A program made the position numbers and the translations under genes. A model generated the notes under the pieces. The model was not told where the DNA came from. It searched no databases and worked only from the letters and a program-made list of their open reading frames with translations. Below are positions 13,311 to 13,748 of a stretch of DNA of 13,748 nt, piece by piece (the first letter of the stretch is position 1; the number at the start of each line of letters is the position of its first letter). Source of the DNA: JALRBM01 sp964477195 (GTDB taxonomy: Bacteria; Patescibacteriota; Saccharimonadia; Saccharimonadales; Saccharimonadaceae); assembly GCA_964477195.1 (NCBI GenBank), contig CAYZCX010000023.1, forward strand, positions 1-13,748, given 5' to 3'.

Positions 13311-13748
13311 ATGCGATATCAGATTTGTGTTTCAGGTGCGGCAAGTGGGGGGACAGTACAAAAATCTCACCAACTTGCATTTGATCTAGGAAAATCCATT
13401 GCCGAACAGGGCAAAACGCTTCTTACAGGCGCAACTGTCGGATTACCTCACTATGCGGCAATGGGATTCACGAGCGTCGCGGATTCGCATGGAGTTTCGG
13501 TGGGCTTTTCACCGGCATCGTCATTTCGGGAACATGTTGCAACCTATCGATTACCAACAAAAGAATTCGATTACATCAACTTTACAGGAATGGAATACGT
13601 TGGTCGGGATGTTCATTTGGTACGAAGCTGCGATGGGATTATCACGGTTGGGGGTCGGATGGGAAGTTTGCATGAACTGTCGACGGCACTCGAGAGCCGT
13701 AAGGTATGTGGCGTGTTACTAGGCAGCGGCGGATTAGCTGACTATATT
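13311..13748 (+). CDS. SLOG/TIGR00725-like Rossmann nucleotide-binding protein, 3' end outside window
   Basis: The frame is open from ATG 13311 to the window edge (146 codons, no stop). It begins YQICVSGAASGG, a Rossmann opening, continues TLLTGATVGLP (36-46), and has SCDGIITVGGRMGSLHE (106-122), which fits the GGxxGTxxE motif of the lysine-decarboxylase-like/LOG superfamily with Ser for Thr, then LLGSGGLADY near the edge. Related proteins bind nucleotides; some release cytokinin-type bases from nucleotide monophosphates, others sense ligands. The start lies five bases after the second PfkB stop, so the two are very likely co-transcribed. The exact function is unknown. Confidence 0.8.
   Translation, partial: MRYQICVSGAASGGTVQKSHQLAFDLGKSIAEQGKTLLTGATVGLPHYAAMGFTSVADSHGVSVGFSPASSFREHVATYRLPTKEFDYINFTGMEYVGRDVHLVRSCDGIITVGGRMGSLHELSTALESRKVCGVLLGSGGLADYI

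Overview
The window looks like chromosome of a small-genome bacterium of the Candidate Phyla Radiation (Patescibacteria), most likely a Saccharibacteria (TM7) lineage. The reasons are the closely packed core sugar-phosphate genes, a split transketolase, divergent Rpe and RpiB, paired PfkB-type kinases, start codons lying only 6 to 10 bases from a TATACT box, and TGA used as a normal stop. That last point argues against the UGA-recoding lineages (Absconditabacteria, Gracilibacteria). The placement is inference; no marker gene is present. No tRNA, rRNA, CRISPR array, transposase or integrase was seen, and no stretch longer than 300 bases lacks a gene.

Layout. Bases 1-254 hold the 3' end of an unrecognised + strand gene. 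Then come a glycerophosphodiester phosphodiesterase (-), an inorganic pyrophosphatase (+) that shares its promoter region with it, and a RelA/SpoT-type (p)ppGpp enzyme (-) that ends inside the same terminator hairpin as the pyrophosphatase. Bases 3240-4700 hold three small minus-strand genes (124, 121 and 126 codons) that are diverged paralogs of an unrecognised family. Bases 4700-9720 form a sugar-phosphate block on +: gap, rpiB, rpe, transketolase N half, transketolase C half, fructose-bisphosphate aldolase. Bases 9736-10750 hold two more unrecognised small genes (125 and 120 codons), divergent from one AT-rich promoter region and flanked by strong hairpins. Bases 10785 to the end hold two tandem PfkB-family kinases, the second with a roughly 165-residue N-terminal extension, then the start of a SLOG/TIGR00725-like Rossmann protein cut by the window edge.

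How the genes work together. FBA and GAPDH with RpiB, Rpe and the two-part transketolase cover the triose, pentose and hexose phosphate exchange of lower glycolysis and the non-oxidative pentose phosphate pathway. The PfkB kinases may feed it. Pyrophosphatase and Rel serve PPi removal and the stringent response.

The most unusual feature is a split into two gene classes. Several housekeeping genes have a TATACT box immediately before the start codon and little or no 5' leader. The five small unknown genes are G+C-rich (about 62% in sampled rows, against 45% in a core row), have Shine-Dalgarno sequences and GTG, TTG or ATG starts, and end in strong hairpins. Four of them have recognisable promoters with separate -35 and -10 boxes in very AT-rich DNA (18-22% G+C in sampled rows). 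They behave like compact, insulated single-gene cassettes set between core genes.
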